Of a stretch of DNA of 18,126 bases, positions 1-8,885 are shown in pieces. The DNA is from Gammaproteobacteria bacterium. GTDB taxonomy: Bacteria > Pseudomonadota > Gammaproteobacteria > GCA-001735895. Under the pieces are notes generated by a model. That model did no database searches, was not told where the DNA came from, and was given only the letters and a program-made list of their open reading frames with translations. The first letter of the stretch is position 1. Each line of letters opens with the position of its first letter. The DNA lies in contig JAOUJX010000030.1 of the NCBI GenBank assembly GCA_029882955.1, positions 1 through 18,126 of the forward strand. Direction: 5' to 3'. The position numbers and the translations under genes were made by a program.

Positions 1-44
1 CGGTATCTTTAAACGACCTGTTAATACTATAGGGCTTTAAATAA

Positions 45-2903
<2,859 letters not shown>

Positions 2904-2943
2904 AGCAATTATTGAATTTATGTTGACCAACGAGAAACAAAGC

Positions 2944-2948
2944 AGGAG
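2944..2948 (+). promoter_or_regulatory. Shine–Dalgarno site of nrdB
   Basis: AGGAG lies 6 nt before the ATG at 2955, a textbook site that fixes the nrdB start and supports independent initiation on the nrdAB messenger. Confidence 0.8.
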
Positions 2949-2954
2949 AACACT

Positions 2955-4136
2955 ATGCTAAATTGGGATGACCCGTTTGCGCCACAACCAGCCAAAATTG
3001 CTGAAACCAAAATGGAAGCTGCGGTTGCGATCAACGAGCCGGTAAATCCGATTAGCCAGGATACGCCTCCTGTGCAGGGTATCGAAGCAAGAAAATCAGA
3101 CATCCCCAGGCCGGAGATTAGTCCTGTCGCAGCCAAGCCGGTGAATGCCGAAGACAAGCGTGTGGTGAACGGACTGGCCGATATTAATCAGTTAGCACCG
3201 TTCAAATATCCCTGGGCCTGGGAGTATTTTCTCAACGCCAACAAAAATCACTGGACCCCTCTCGACGTTAACATGACGCAGGACGTACACGACTTCCAGC
3301 ATAAGCTCACGCTGGAAGAACGACACGTCTACGAAAATGTGCTGTCCTACCTGACGACTTCCGACATACTCGCGATGCGTAATATTGGTCTCGCGGTGAT
3401 GGAGAAAATGACCGCGCCTGAGTTACAGATTTACCAGGCCCGTCAGGTTTACGAAGAGGCAATGCACACCTGGACATACCAGCATTGCATCGAAACCATC
3501 GGCCTCGATCAGGGCGAAATATACAACCGCTATCGCGTCGTGCCCGAAATCAACCACAAGATCCAGCTCTGTAATCAGCGACTCGACTCGGTATTGCGCG
3601 CCGATATCGATCTCACCGACCGTGACGAACTGGAAAACTTTGTCATGGCCTACACATTCTTCGCCGGTGTCTTCGAAGGTACCTGGTTCTATAATGGCTT
3701 CAGCCCGATCTTTGCCCTGCAACGTCGCGGCTTAATGAAAGGTACCGCCGAGCAGCTTCAGTACATCATGCGCGATGAAGTGTTACACGCTTCGTTCGGC
3801 ATTCGAGTCTGTAAACAAATCATACTCGAAGAAAACCTCAAGCTCGACCCTAGAGTTATCCAGCACATGTGGGAAGAAGCTGAGGCCGCAGAAACCCAAT
3901 ACGCTCATTTTCTGTTGCCCGAGCCAATCCTCGGTTACAGTGCCAGTGATCATATTGCCCAATTCCGTTTTATCGCTAATCGTCGCGCACAGAAACTGGA
4001 CCACGCTACGCCATTTCCGGGTGCCGAAAACGCTCTGCCCTGGCTCGATGAACAGGCCAATTTAAAGAAAGAAAAGAACTTTTTTGAAACTCGCGTCACT
4101 GAGTATCAAACCGGTGGTGCGCTCAACTGGGATTAG
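2955..4136 (+). CDS. nrdB: Ribonucleoside-diphosphate reductase, class Ia small (beta) subunit
   Basis: Houses the diiron centre and tyrosyl radical that start catalysis in NrdA. By comparison with mammalian R2, the metal ligands are D137, E168, H171 (EAMH), E241 and E275/H278 (RDEVLH), and Y175, four residues after H171, is the likely radical tyrosine, so this looks like class Ia rather than a radical-less type. The C-terminal tail, ending GGALNWD, is the usual peptide that docks into NrdA. The first ~75 residues are a Pro/Ala-rich, low-conservation extension before the ferritin-like core. The start has a good SD (AGGAG at 2944–2948, 6 nt upstream) and sits 51 nt after nrdA, consistent with one operon. 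The same MLNWDDPF-like start occurs at the N terminus as a near echo of the C-terminal LNWD. Confidence 0.97.
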   Translation: MLNWDDPFAPQPAKIAETKMEAAVAINEPVNPISQDTPPVQGIEARKSDIPRPEISPVAAKPVNAEDKRVVNGLADINQLAPFKYPWAWEYFLNANKNHWTPLDVNMTQDVHDFQHKLTLEERHVYENVLSYLTTSDILAMRNIGLAVMEKMTAPELQIYQARQVYEEAMHTWTYQHCIETIGLDQGEIYNRYRVVPEINHKIQLCNQRLDSVLRADIDLTDRDELENFVMAYTFFAGVFEGTWFYNGFSPIFALQRRGLMKGTAEQLQYIMRDEVLHASFGIRVCKQIILEENLKLDPRVIQHMWEEAEAAETQYAHFLLPEPILGYSASDHIAQFRFIANRRAQKLDHATPFPGAENALPWLDEQANLKKEKNFFETRVTEYQTGGALNWD

Positions 4137-4166
4137 TGTTACACGCGGCTATTCGGTGGTAACTTT

Positions 4167-4219
4167 AAGCCAGGCTCCAGGGGGTAGGAATTTTTCTGGG
4201 GTCCTGGCTTATTTGTTTT
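4167..4219 (+). terminator. Rho-independent terminator after nrdAB
   Basis: An 8-bp perfect stem, AAGCCAGG (4167–4174) with CCTGGCTT (4203–4210), continues inward with four more pairs allowing one mismatch and one G·U. It is followed by a T-rich run (ATTTGTTTTTACTG). The loop is long (about 20 nt), but position and T-tract fit the end of the nrdAB transcript. Confidence 0.75.
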
Positions 4220-4236
4220 TACTGTTTTCGTTAAAT

Positions 4237-4437
4237 ATGCACCGTAGGGCGGATTACCCAAAAACCAATCCACCCCGTATTCAAAAATATTCAAAAGGAA
4301 GGTTAGCACTGCGCTACCTGGGATACTATGTCTCTACGATAGTATTATTCCTGGGCTTTTTCTGGGTAGCATGGGATAAGAAGAAACAGGGCTGGCATGA
4401 CAAAATGGCCAGGACGGTGGTGATTAAGGCGAAGTAA
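4237..4437 (+). pseudogene. Remnant of an RDD-family membrane protein (C-terminal part only)
   Basis: The last ~47 residues of this open frame match the end of RDD proteins: a GRLALRYLGYYVS segment, one hydrophobic helix (TIVLFLGFFWVAW), then DKKKQGWHDKMARTVVI, where the WHDK..A.TVV signature is diagnostic. Intact RDD proteins are about 130–170 residues with further membrane helices and the Arg-Asp-Asp motif, which are absent here. The frame is open upstream into the end of nrdB (to 4084), but that part is not RDD-like and crosses the nrdAB terminator. I give the first ATG after the terminator. A purine-rich AAAGGAAGG at 4294–4302 is not followed by a convincing start. It could still yield a 66-residue single-helix peptide, but decay of a larger gene is the simpler reading. 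Confidence 0.6.
4247..4275. repeat. REP-like short inverted repeat
   Basis: GGGCGGATT (4247–4255) and AATCCACCC (4267–4275) pair at 8 of 9 positions around an 11-nt loop. The GTAGGGCGGATT wording resembles dispersed intergenic palindromes of many proteobacteria, but only one copy is visible in this window, so membership of a repeat family is an inference. It lies exactly where RDD homology is lost. Confidence 0.4.
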
Positions 4438-4472
4438 ATTCAATTTGAGATAGACAAACCCTTTAAATCATT

Positions 4473-5654
4473 TCATTTACTCTTGTCAGGCCAATGCCAG
4501 GCGGGTTCATCAAGTATTCCCTGGCCCATAATTTGAGTTCGGCCAAGACTCTTTTCCAGCATTAACGAGTTACAGTCTACGCCACTCTCTAATGCGGCAA
4601 TTAGCCTGCTAGCATGCGATACCACCCAAACTTGAGCCGTCTCCGCCGCACGGATTATCAGGCGAGCAAGCGCAGGGAGTAAATCTGGATGGAGACTCGT
4701 TTCTGGTTCGTTGAGCACCATCAATGGTGGGGGTCTAGGTGTCAGCAGCGCAGCGACCCAGAGTAAATAGCGCAGCGTGCCATCGGATAATTCAGAGCCA
4801 GATAACGGGCGCAGCAATCCTTCCTGATGCAAATTTACCGAGAAACGGCCATCCTCCTGTATAACAATATTTAACCTTGCGCCCGGAAAAGCATCAGCAA
4901 TTGCCTCGTGCAAAGCATCTACATCGCCTATTTCTATAATAGTTTGCAGTGCAGCCGCCAGGTCTCGCCCATCGGGATGCAGTATCGGGGTGCGAGTACC
5001 CAATTGCGGTAGCCGTGCCGGCGCCTCAAAATCAGACCTGAAATGGTCGTAAAACCGCCATCCACGAATCTCTTCTCGTAACGCAACTATCTCCGGCGTT
5101 TTTACCGGATCTGCCGCCTGACCGAAAATGCTTTCAAAACTACTGGTGTGCTGAGCTATTACTTCCCAACTTCGACCGTCACGAACCTTTACTACCGACC
5201 CTGTCCGATCAACCAGTAGCCCTGCTGGGCGGTAAGTATCCCCGGCCCAAATACATTCCCGCTTAATTTCCGGGTCTAATGCAAATGCTGTCGAATCACC
5301 ACCATCCGGCGGTGGGGGTAAACCTAAAGAAATTGAATATCCAAAATTGTCACCTGAAAACCCTAATCTTAGACGTGCAGCCTTTTGCTTCGGACCGCCC
5401 TGGACTGGTACTTCGCCCTTGCGCATTCTCTCAGATATATTTTCAGGGCCTGCCCAAAACGTCGACTCAAGCCCACCTTCATTGGCAAGCGAATTGATCA
5501 CTCCTCCTTGTGCGGTTTCGGCCAGTAACCTTAACGCTCTGTACAGATTAGATTTGCCACTGGCGTTCTCGCCTGTAATAACATTCAAATTATTAAACGG
5601 AATGACGAGATTTAGTAAAGATCTATAGTTGCCAATTGCGAGGGTATTTATCAT
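4473..5654 (-). CDS. RecF/OLD-like AAA family ATPase (COG4637-like)
   Basis: A 393-residue ABC/SMC-type ATPase. It opens with the RecF-like pattern INTLAIGNYRSL, then Walker A GENASGKS (28–35), an ABC-signature-like segment LSGSELSDGTLRYL (284–297), a Walker B/D-loop LMVLNEPETSLHP (311–323) and a switch histidine in VVSHASRL (344–351). The middle (~60–280) has no coiled coil that I can see, and no TOPRIM nuclease domain follows, so it is not a full OLD nuclease. The usual Walker B aspartate is asparagine (N315) beside catalytic E316, a variation I believe occurs in this family. No hydrophobic segment, so cytoplasmic. Its cellular role is not known to me; DNA-related work or chromosome maintenance would be a guess. 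Convergent with the RDD remnant, 35 nt apart. No clear SD at the ATG. Confidence 0.85.
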   Translation of the reverse strand: MINTLAIGNYRSLLNLVIPFNNLNVITGENASGKSNLYRALRLLAETAQGGVINSLANEGGLESTFWAGPENISERMRKGEVPVQGGPKQKAARLRLGFSGDNFGYSISLGLPPPPDGGDSTAFALDPEIKRECIWAGDTYRPAGLLVDRTGSVVKVRDGRSWEVIAQHTSSFESIFGQAADPVKTPEIVALREEIRGWRFYDHFRSDFEAPARLPQLGTRTPILHPDGRDLAAALQTIIEIGDVDALHEAIADAFPGARLNIVIQEDGRFSVNLHQEGLLRPLSGSELSDGTLRYLLWVAALLTPRPPPLMVLNEPETSLHPDLLPALARLIIRAAETAQVWVVSHASRLIAALESGVDCNSLMLEKSLGRTQIMGQGILDEPAWHWPDKSK

Positions 5655-5718
5655 TTTTATATAAGCTACGTGACTCCAGGTAATGGTCAGCCTGTTCGAT
5701 CCCCCAACTCCTGATAAC

Positions 5719-5737
5719 TGTATTAAATATCAATACA
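5719..5737. promoter_or_regulatory. 19-bp inverted repeat upstream of the ATPase gene
   Basis: TGTATT (5719–5724) and AATACA (5732–5737) are perfect inverted arms around 7 nt, in the 104-bp gap between the 152-residue gene and the ATPase gene. It is AT-rich and 65 nt before the ATPase start, so it could be an operator or promoter element. No convincing -35/-10 pair could be fixed. Confidence 0.35.
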
Positions 5738-5758
5738 AATTGCAGGATATTTGAAGCC

Positions 5759-6217
5759 TCAATACCCAAACTCCCCCATCCACACCCCAGCCTTAAAATC
5801 AATACTCACACGGTTCGGCATCATCTTGCCGGAAACAGCATTCAGTTCACGCGCCTCGGGAAAATCACGAGCAAATACTTCGGGGGAACAGGCATCTGAC
5901 TCGACCGAACGAAAGGCCAGTTGTATCTGCTCATTTACTGCTGCTGTATCAAAATCAACCTGCTGATGAAACAGCACCCGTTTTTTTACCACGCAGGAAA
6001 AATAAAGCTGCATTTCGACAATGAGTGGATTGGTTATCTGGTCGAGTTCCCGCTGCGCCCTGTCAGTCCACTCAACATACAATTCCTTATTGTTCAACCT
6101 GACTTGATCAGAGTGAACGTAGCGGTGTAGCCACCGATCAAAAATCTGCAGCGGGTTTACAATACCGAAATAACTACCGCGTAGATTAATAATATCTGAG
6201 ATTTCGCACTCCCCCAT
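5759..6217 (-). CDS. Conserved-looking hypothetical protein, 152 residues
   Basis: I do not recognise this protein. It is soluble (no signal peptide or membrane helix), rich in aromatic residues in its first half (LQIFDRWLHRYVHSD, residues 23–37; LYVEWTDRAQ, 46–55), with an amphipathic, probably helical middle (ITNPLIVEMQLYFSCVVKKR, 61–80) and a C terminus ending FKAGVWMGEFGY. The two cysteines (C75 and C110, besides C4) form no metal-binding pattern. It follows gloA on the same strand with only 9 nt between the gloA stop and its ATG, so it is probably cotranscribed. An AGGAGAG at 6233–6239 is about 16 nt upstream, rather far. Codon-like composition resembles that of its neighbours, arguing for a real gene. 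Confidence 0.7.
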   Translation of the reverse strand: MGECEISDIINLRGSYFGIVNPLQIFDRWLHRYVHSDQVRLNNKELYVEWTDRAQRELDQITNPLIVEMQLYFSCVVKKRVLFHQQVDFDTAAVNEQIQLAFRSVESDACSPEVFARDFPEARELNAVSGKMMPNRVSIDFKAGVWMGEFGY

Positions 6218-6226
6218 TAATTTAGA

Positions 6227-6667
6227 TTACCACTCTCCTGCGACCTGCATTGAAGCCCAGGGTTCCTGAACTGGCAGAGAGTCGCCTTTTTGCAGAAGTT
6301 CAATCGAGATATTATCCGGCGATCGAAAGAAAGCCATGTGCCCATCTTTTGGGGGTACGTTGATGGTTATTCCCTGATCCATCGCCTTCTGGCAAATGGC
6401 GTAAACATCATCCACCTCGTAAGCCAGATGGCCGAAATTACGACCGCCCTGATACACCTCGCCATCCCAGTTATAGGTAAGTTCGAGAATAGGTGCTCGT
6501 TCTTCATTGGCCTGCTCAACATCTTCGGGGGCCGCCAGATAAACCAGTGTGAATTCTCCTTCCTGGCTTTCGTAACGGCTTACTTCAACCATTTCCAGCA
6601 AGCCGCAATAAAAGTCCAGAGAGGACTCGAGATCATGGACTCGAACCATGGTGTGCAGGTATTTCAT
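6227..6667 (-). CDS. gloA: Lactoylglutathione lyase (glyoxalase I)
   Basis: Isomerises the hemithioacetal of methylglyoxal and glutathione to S-lactoylglutathione, the first step of cytosolic methylglyoxal detoxification. The 146-residue chain is a vicinal-oxygen-chelate protein with the four metal ligands in place: H5 (LHTMVRV), E62 (LELTYNW), H80 (FGHLAYEVDD) and E123 (SIELLQ). Length and lack of the long eukaryotic inserts fit the Ni/Co-preferring bacterial type. A GGAG about 7–8 nt before the ATG supports the start. It is the first gene of a minus-strand run and is divergent from the aminotransferase gene, with a 126-bp gap. Confidence 0.93.
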   Translation of the reverse strand: MKYLHTMVRVHDLESSLDFYCGLLEMVEVSRYESQEGEFTLVYLAAPEDVEQANEERAPILELTYNWDGEVYQGGRNFGHLAYEVDDVYAICQKAMDQGITINVPPKDGHMAFFRSPDNISIELLQKGDSLPVQEPWASMQVAGEW

Positions 6668-6730
6668 GTTTTAACTCCGGCAAATAAGATTGGGCGCTAT
6701 TATGTCATAGCAAATCGTCAATATCATCGT

Positions 6731-6746
6731 AGGAGGCTAGCGTCCT
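6731..6746. promoter_or_regulatory. 16-bp near-palindrome between gloA and the aminotransferase gene
   Basis: AGGAGGCTAGCGTCCT reads the same on both strands except at one symmetric pair. It is centred 55 bp before the aminotransferase ATG in a divergent intergenic region. A TACTAT at 6761–6766 could be a -10 for the aminotransferase gene, but no good -35 is present. A binding site for a dimeric regulator is possible, not shown. Confidence 0.3.
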
Positions 6747-6793
6747 CGCCTGGAATTCAATACTATCATCGCTAATCAAACCTGGATCGCCAG

Positions 6794-7960
6794 ATGAAAT
6801 ACAACCCTAATGTACACGATTGCGCCGCGGCACCCATTGCCGAGGCCTGGTCGTGGGTAGAGGACGGAAACTCGCCTGATCTGATCGATATGTGTCAGGC
6901 GGTACCTGCATATTTGCCACCACAGCCTCTGCTCGACCATCTCGCCGAAGCCATTCGCAACGGCGAAGGCGCGACCTATACCGATATTTGCGGCATTGAA
7001 CCGCTACGCGAGGCTCTGGCTGAAAATATTCGCGGTCGTTATCAGGGCGATTGTCAGGCTGACGACATTATTATTACGGCTGGCTGTAACCAGGCATTTT
7101 GCTCGGTGATTGATACACTTTGCCAAAAGGGTGACGAGGTTATCCTGCCCCTGCCCTGTTATTTCAACCACCAGATGTGGTTGTCGGCTCGTGGTATCAA
7201 TACCCAATACCTTTCATTCAACCCGGATACCGCCCAGCCAAGCGTTGAGGAAGCACGGACCTTGATCAGTGATCGATCTCGTGCCATCGTTCTAGTGACA
7301 CCCAATAACCCGACTGGAGCGACCTACAGCCCGGATTGTATAGAAGCATTTTATCAATTGGCCAAAGAGCATGGTATTGCGCTTATCGTCGATGAAACCT
7401 ACCGTGATTTCATCGACTACGTAATACCTCCGCATGCATTGTTCGAACATAACGACTGGCGCGATACCTTTGTTCATCTATATAGCTTTTCCAAGGTATT
7501 CAGCCTCACCGGCCACCGTACCGGCGCCGTCGCTGCCGGTCCCGGTTTGATCGAGCAAATGCAAAAAGTACAGGACTGTACCGCGATTAGTGCACCGCAT
7601 GCGGGGCAACTGGCAGCGTTATACGGCCTCCAGCACCTACATGACTGGAAGCTGAAAAAATCCGCTGAATTACAGCAGCGGGCTGCCCTCATCAAACAGG
7701 CTTTCAGCCATGCTGAATTAAAATATCGACTGATCTGTGCCGGTGCTTATTTCGCCTACGTCGAACATCCGTTTGACTCGAAGTCACGCGAAGTAGTCAA
7801 AGCCCTCATAAAAAATTTCGACCTTGTGAGTTTACCCGGTAGTTATTTTGGCCAGAACCAGGATAAATTTATCCGCCTGGCCTTCGCCAATGTACACGAA
7901 AAGCATTTCGATGAAGTCATCAATCGATTATTGCAAAGCCAATCGACTCTGGAGCTATGA
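6794..7960 (+). CDS. PLP-dependent aminotransferase, class I/II (fold type I)
   Basis: A 388-residue fold-type I aminotransferase. Visible motifs: TAGCNQAF (95–102) at the phosphate-binding loop, TPNNPTG (169–175) with the PLP-ring asparagine, VDETYRDF (199–206) with D200 and Y203, and SFSKVFSLTGHR (231–242) with Schiff-base lysine K234 and phosphate-contacting R242. This places it with aspartate/aromatic-like aminotransferases of subgroup I-gamma, but the substrate cannot be read from sequence. The typical C-terminal substrate-arginine region is represented by DKFIRLAFAN near residue 358. The ATG at 6794 has a poor SD. It is followed immediately by the GFA-family gene, so the two are probably expressed together. 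Confidence 0.9.
   Translation: MKYNPNVHDCAAAPIAEAWSWVEDGNSPDLIDMCQAVPAYLPPQPLLDHLAEAIRNGEGATYTDICGIEPLREALAENIRGRYQGDCQADDIIITAGCNQAFCSVIDTLCQKGDEVILPLPCYFNHQMWLSARGINTQYLSFNPDTAQPSVEEARTLISDRSRAIVLVTPNNPTGATYSPDCIEAFYQLAKEHGIALIVDETYRDFIDYVIPPHALFEHNDWRDTFVHLYSFSKVFSLTGHRTGAVAAGPGLIEQMQKVQDCTAISAPHAGQLAALYGLQHLHDWKLKKSAELQQRAALIKQAFSHAELKYRLICAGAYFAYVEHPFDSKSREVVKALIKNFDLVSLPGSYFGQNQDKFIRLAFANVHEKHFDEVINRLLQSQSTLEL
7951..7954 (+). promoter_or_regulatory. Shine–Dalgarno site choosing the GFA gene start
   Basis: GGAG at 7951–7954 lies 8 nt before the ATG at 7963 but only 2 nt before an in-frame ATG at 7957. Spacing therefore favours 7963 as the true start, 2 nt after the TGA of the aminotransferase gene, an arrangement suited to translational coupling. 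Confidence 0.6.
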
Positions 7961-7962
7961 AT

Positions 7963-8376
7963 ATGACAGAAAAATTTAAAGGTGCCTGCCTCTGCGGTGA
8001 CGTTCAATACGAAGTAACGGGGCCCTTTAAGGCCTTCCACGTTTGTCATTGCAGTCAGTGTCGCCGCTCCACGGGTACCGCGCATGCTTCTAATATCTTC
8101 ACTACAGAGGATAATATTAAATGGCTATCCGGTGAGGATCAGGTCAAACGTTACGACCCCGAAGAACCAGGTGTGATATCCAAAGCCTTCTGCACACATT
8201 GTGGATCGCTAGTACCTTATTTGAGCGCAAAAAGCGGTATGCTCATCATACCGGCGGGAGGGCTGAGCGAGGACCCCGGCATTACACCACAGGATAATAT
8301 TTTCTGGAAAGATAGAGCCGACTGGTATGACGCCGTACCCGGCGCACCCCGCTTCGATGGCTTCCCCATAAAGTAA
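7963..8376 (+). CDS. GFA-fold zinc protein (Gfa/CENP-V family)
   Basis: A 137-residue member of the glutathione-dependent formaldehyde-activating enzyme (GFA/Mss4-like) fold. Numbering from the ATG at 7963, the zinc ligands are C9 and C11 (CLC), C28, C30 and C33 (CHCSQC) and C77/C80 (CTHC), the complete two-zinc pattern. Family members are widely annotated as GFA, but most are not shown to act on formaldehyde, so I name the fold only. An alternative start 2 codons upstream at 7957 would overlap the preceding stop as ATGA. Its TAA (8374–8376) touches the reverse-strand stop of the glycosylase gene with no base between them. Confidence 0.88.
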   Translation: MTEKFKGACLCGDVQYEVTGPFKAFHVCHCSQCRRSTGTAHASNIFTTEDNIKWLSGEDQVKRYDPEEPGVISKAFCTHCGSLVPYLSAKSGMLIIPAGGLSEDPGITPQDNIFWKDRADWYDAVPGAPRFDGFPIK

Positions 8377-8883
8377 TTAAAGGTAATCCAGCAAGCGCCG
8401 CCAGTCGGAGAGTTTTTCCTCAAACGTCATACCGGCATTGGCCGGGCTGGTCGATGGCAGGCGGATGAAATCGATAGCTCGGCAACTCGATAGATTCGGT
8501 TTTACTAACTGGTTGAAGTATTTTTCTGAGGTCGCACCATTGAAGGCCAGCAAATTGATTTTCGAAAACCTGTTCAACAGGGAAGGTATATCGTTGGCTT
8601 CGAGCTGGTGTTTCTGGATATCAGAATCCAGGCTGCCTTCACGATGACAGGCTTTTATGGTGTCCCATAAAATGACCGGCATTCGACCTAGCTGGTCGAC
8701 GCGTTGAGAATATTCGCAACCAATTTCAATATCGAATAACTCAGCCATAATCGGCCAGAAGGCATTGCGTGGATTGCCGTAGTATTGCGCAAATTGCAGA
8801 GATATGACACTCGGCATGCTGCCGAGTATGAGTACTCCTGGATTGGTACCGATGAGCGGCTCAAACGAATGAACCCTGCCCAT
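8377..8883 (-). CDS. DNA-deoxyinosine (hypoxanthine) glycosylase, UDG superfamily family 6
   Basis: Likely removes hypoxanthine, the product of adenine deamination, from DNA to start base-excision repair. The 168-residue chain has the UDG-like fold signatures of the HDG family: VLILGSMPS (17–25), then QYYGNPRNAFW (33–43) with the conserved Asn at 40, and LPSTSPAN near the C terminus as the DNA-intercalating loop. The canonical UDG water-activating GQDPY is replaced by this family's GSMPS version, which excludes Ung. It starts 2 nt after the rho stop on the same strand, without its own clear SD, so it is probably translated from the trxA–rho messenger or the rho messenger. Confidence 0.88.
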   Translation of the reverse strand: MGRVHSFEPLIGTNPGVLILGSMPSVISLQFAQYYGNPRNAFWPIMAELFDIEIGCEYSQRVDQLGRMPVILWDTIKACHREGSLDSDIQKHQLEANDIPSLLNRFSKINLLAFNGATSEKYFNQLVKPNLSSCRAIDFIRLPSTSPANAGMTFEEKLSDWRRLLDYL

Positions 8884-8885
8884 CG

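Noticed and set aside
22..34. TAATACTATAGGG before nrdA, resembling a T7 promoter.
   Set aside because: The central seven bases of the T7 consensus are missing and no phage gene is near. TACTAT (25–30) could be a -10, but the -35 would touch the window edge and the leader would be only about 8 nt.
3775..4065. A 96-codon open frame inside nrdB, and similar long frames antisense to nrdA, rho and other genes.
   Set aside because: They lie wholly within genes with clear motifs, have no SD and show no recognisable domain; they are shadows of biased codon use.
4084..4236. Upstream extension of the RDD-like frame as a novel protein starting inside nrdB.
   Set aside because: It overlaps nrdB out of frame, crosses the terminator hairpin and has no RDD similarity in this part.
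4438..4472. Possible bidirectional terminator between the RDD remnant and the ATPase gene.
   Set aside because: The 35-nt gap is AT-rich with no stable hairpin visible.
4473..6217. ATPase plus 152-residue protein as a two-gene antiphage defence system.
   Set aside because: No nuclease, no toxin-like effector and no mobile-element signs nearby; kept only as a question, not as a call.
6668..6793. A gloA promoter using TTGACG and CATAAT on the minus strand.
   Set aside because: The spacing between the two boxes is only 11 nt, too short for sigma-70.
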